From: Deltaproteobacteria bacterium | GTDB taxonomy: Bacteria > Myxococcota_A > UBA9160 > SMWR01 | Reading direction: 5' to 3' | NCBI GenBank assembly: GCA_029261905.1 | Contig: JAJDAM010000113.1 | Span: 1-5,816 of the forward strand | Length of the DNA: 5,816 bases | Part shown: positions 5,325-5,816 of the stretch, piece by piece | Layout of the letters: every line of letters starts with the position of its first letter | Numbering within the stretch: the stretch's first letter is position 1 | Notes under the pieces: model-generated | What the model saw: the letters and a program-made list of their open reading frames with translations, nothing else | Told to the model about the DNA's origin: nothing | The model's database searches: none | Program-made: the position numbers and the translations under genes

Positions 5325-5340
5325 ATCACAATGCTGTGAT
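5325..5340. promoter_or_regulatory. Inverted repeat ATCACA-N4-TGTGAT upstream of the secreted protein gene
   Basis: ATCACA (5325-5330) and TGTGAT (5335-5340) are perfect inverted arms around ATGC, starting 33 bases before the secreted protein's ATG. Read on the minus strand, TGTGAT (5330-5325) also matches 4 of 6 bases of a -10 box. The element is therefore placed like an operator over the promoter. The arms point the opposite way to the CRP consensus (TGTGA-N6-TCACA), so it is not a CRP site. Confidence 0.35.
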
Positions 5341-5615
5341 TCTGCCACCCTTTCGGGCATGCCGCCGCTACGGGCTCGTCATCGGTTCACCGTGAGGACC
5401 GCGTCGGTGACTCGGCGGGGTGACGGGCCGTCCCGGAAAGGCCAGAAACTAACACGCCGATTGGAACCGTTTCTGGAACGGGTCAGTTCTCGCTACCTGG
5501 CTTCTTCCGCCATGGCGACGGCAGTGCTGCCCGGGAGTAGGCGCCCTCTCGTGCCTCCCCACTTCTGTCTCGCTTGTGTCAGAATGGCACCCGCCTACTA
5601 CCACGGGGACGAGCC
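5341..5615. other. Non-coding stretch between divergent genes, with two inverted repeats
   Basis: Together with the bases back to 5292, this makes a 324-base interval without a convincing gene; the long plus-strand frame across it is a shadow with no family features. It holds two inverted repeats. One is TCACCG (5387-5392) with CGGTGA (5405-5410), spacer 12. The other is CCAGAAAC (5442-5449) with GTTTCTGG (5469-5476), spacer 19. Near the second lies a direct repeat GGAAC at 5463-5467 and 5475-5479. It should contain the promoter of the plus-strand gene starting at 5616; only weak matches are visible (TTGTGT 5574-5579 and TACTAC 5596-5601, 16 bases apart). Confidence 0.4.
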
Positions 5616-5816
5616 GTGTTCCGACGCCTCCACAAGCTCGACCGGGTGATCCTTCTCATCGCCGTGCCCCTATGGCTGGTGTGCTTCACGCTCGGCGTGC
5701 AGTCGGTCCTGAAACCGGGCGGCTCGATGCCGATCCGCGTCACGATGCTGCCCGCAGCAGACGAGTACGTCGAGATCGTCGCCATGGCCTCCCACGAGCC
5801 CGTGGCGGCGGCGGGC
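5616..5816 (+). CDS. N-terminal part of a membrane-anchored protein, possibly a PDZ-type sensor (3' end outside the window)
   Basis: The frame beginning at GTG 5616 stays open to the window end (67 residues). GGGGA (5605-5609) lies 6 bases upstream, an acceptable Shine-Dalgarno site; the preceding in-frame stop is TAG 5538-5540, and TTG 5574 is a poorer alternative start. The N-terminus is basic (FRRLHKLDR), followed by one membrane helix VILLIAVPLWLVCFTLGV (11-28). The chain then leaves the cytoplasm: KPGGSMPIRVTMLPAADEYV and onward to EIVAMASHEPVAAAG. The phrase EPVAAAG at the cut resembles the loop of PDZ domains (PAAxAG), so an extracytoplasmic PDZ-like domain behind a signal anchor is my best guess. 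Such architectures occur in sensor kinases, phosphatases and proteases. The output domain lies outside the window. Codons are strongly G/C-ending, supporting a real gene. Confidence 0.6.
   Translation, partial: MFRRLHKLDRVILLIAVPLWLVCFTLGVQSVLKPGGSMPIRVTMLPAADEYVEIVAMASHEPVAAAG

Noticed and set aside
5325..5340. CRP-type cAMP receptor site
   Set aside because: The arms are ATCACA then TGTGAT, the inverse order of TGTGA-N6-TCACA, and the spacer is 4 rather than 6.
5292..5360. Upstream ATG adding 23 residues to the secreted protein
   Set aside because: The extension is polar and would bury an excellent signal peptide; AAGGAGG is correctly spaced only for ATG 5291.
5584..5601. Sigma-54 promoter suggested by TGGCAC before the sensor-like gene
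   Set aside because: TGGCAC is followed after 5 bases by TACTA rather than TTGCA, so the essential GC of the -12 element is missing.
5014..5649. Plus-strand open frame of 211 codons over the secreted protein gene and the right-hand gap
   Set aside because: It has no ribosome site or domain, overlaps the signal-peptide gene, and would run into the start of the 5616 gene in another frame.

Overview
The window comes from a GC-rich bacterial chromosome or metagenomic contig. GC is clearly above 60% by eye, with strong G/C preference at third codon positions and good Shine-Dalgarno sites at most starts. The mix of a luciferase-like flavin monooxygenase, a cyclase-family metal hydrolase, a VOC protein and a membrane sensor-like protein would suit an environmental Myxococcota/Desulfobacterota-like or related high-GC proteobacterium. 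No phylogenetic marker is present, so this placement is only a guess. I see no rRNA, tRNA, CRISPR array, transposase or long repeat.

Layout from left to right: (1) the 3' end of a plus-strand membrane protein gene (1-387). (2) A 229-base gap holding a small GC hairpin and what may be the decayed tail of a minus-strand gene. (3) A minus-strand pair: a cyclase-family hydrolase (2911-1967) followed 30 bases downstream, in the same reading frame, by a 439-residue unassigned protein (1936-617). The latter has an Ala/Arg-rich helical N-terminal part and a C-terminal part that resembles a GT-B-type nucleotide-sugar-binding lobe. (4) A 142-base divergent promoter region (2912-3053) with two palindromes, one of them a good operator candidate. 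(5) A VOC (glyoxalase/bleomycin-resistance/extradiol dioxygenase) protein on the plus strand (3054-3575). (6) Convergent with it, an LLM-class flavin-dependent oxidoreductase (4800-3607). (7) A 158-base gap with a short open frame whose stop overlaps the oxidoreductase start (TAATG), plus overlapping palindromes. (8) A small secreted protein with a Met-rich segment and a CX3C pair (5291-4959). (9) A 324-base non-coding stretch with several inverted repeats. (10) The start of a plus-strand membrane protein, possibly a PDZ-type sensor, running off the right end.

The middle block (hydrolase, VOC protein, flavin monooxygenase) has the enzyme classes often found together in catabolism of aromatic or heterocyclic compounds. 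A concerted pathway is inference: the three genes lie in three transcription units, and no substrate can be named. The least explained items are the 439-residue protein, the small Met-rich secreted protein and the short coupled reading frame before the oxidoreductase. Nothing in the window is a clear new multi-gene system.
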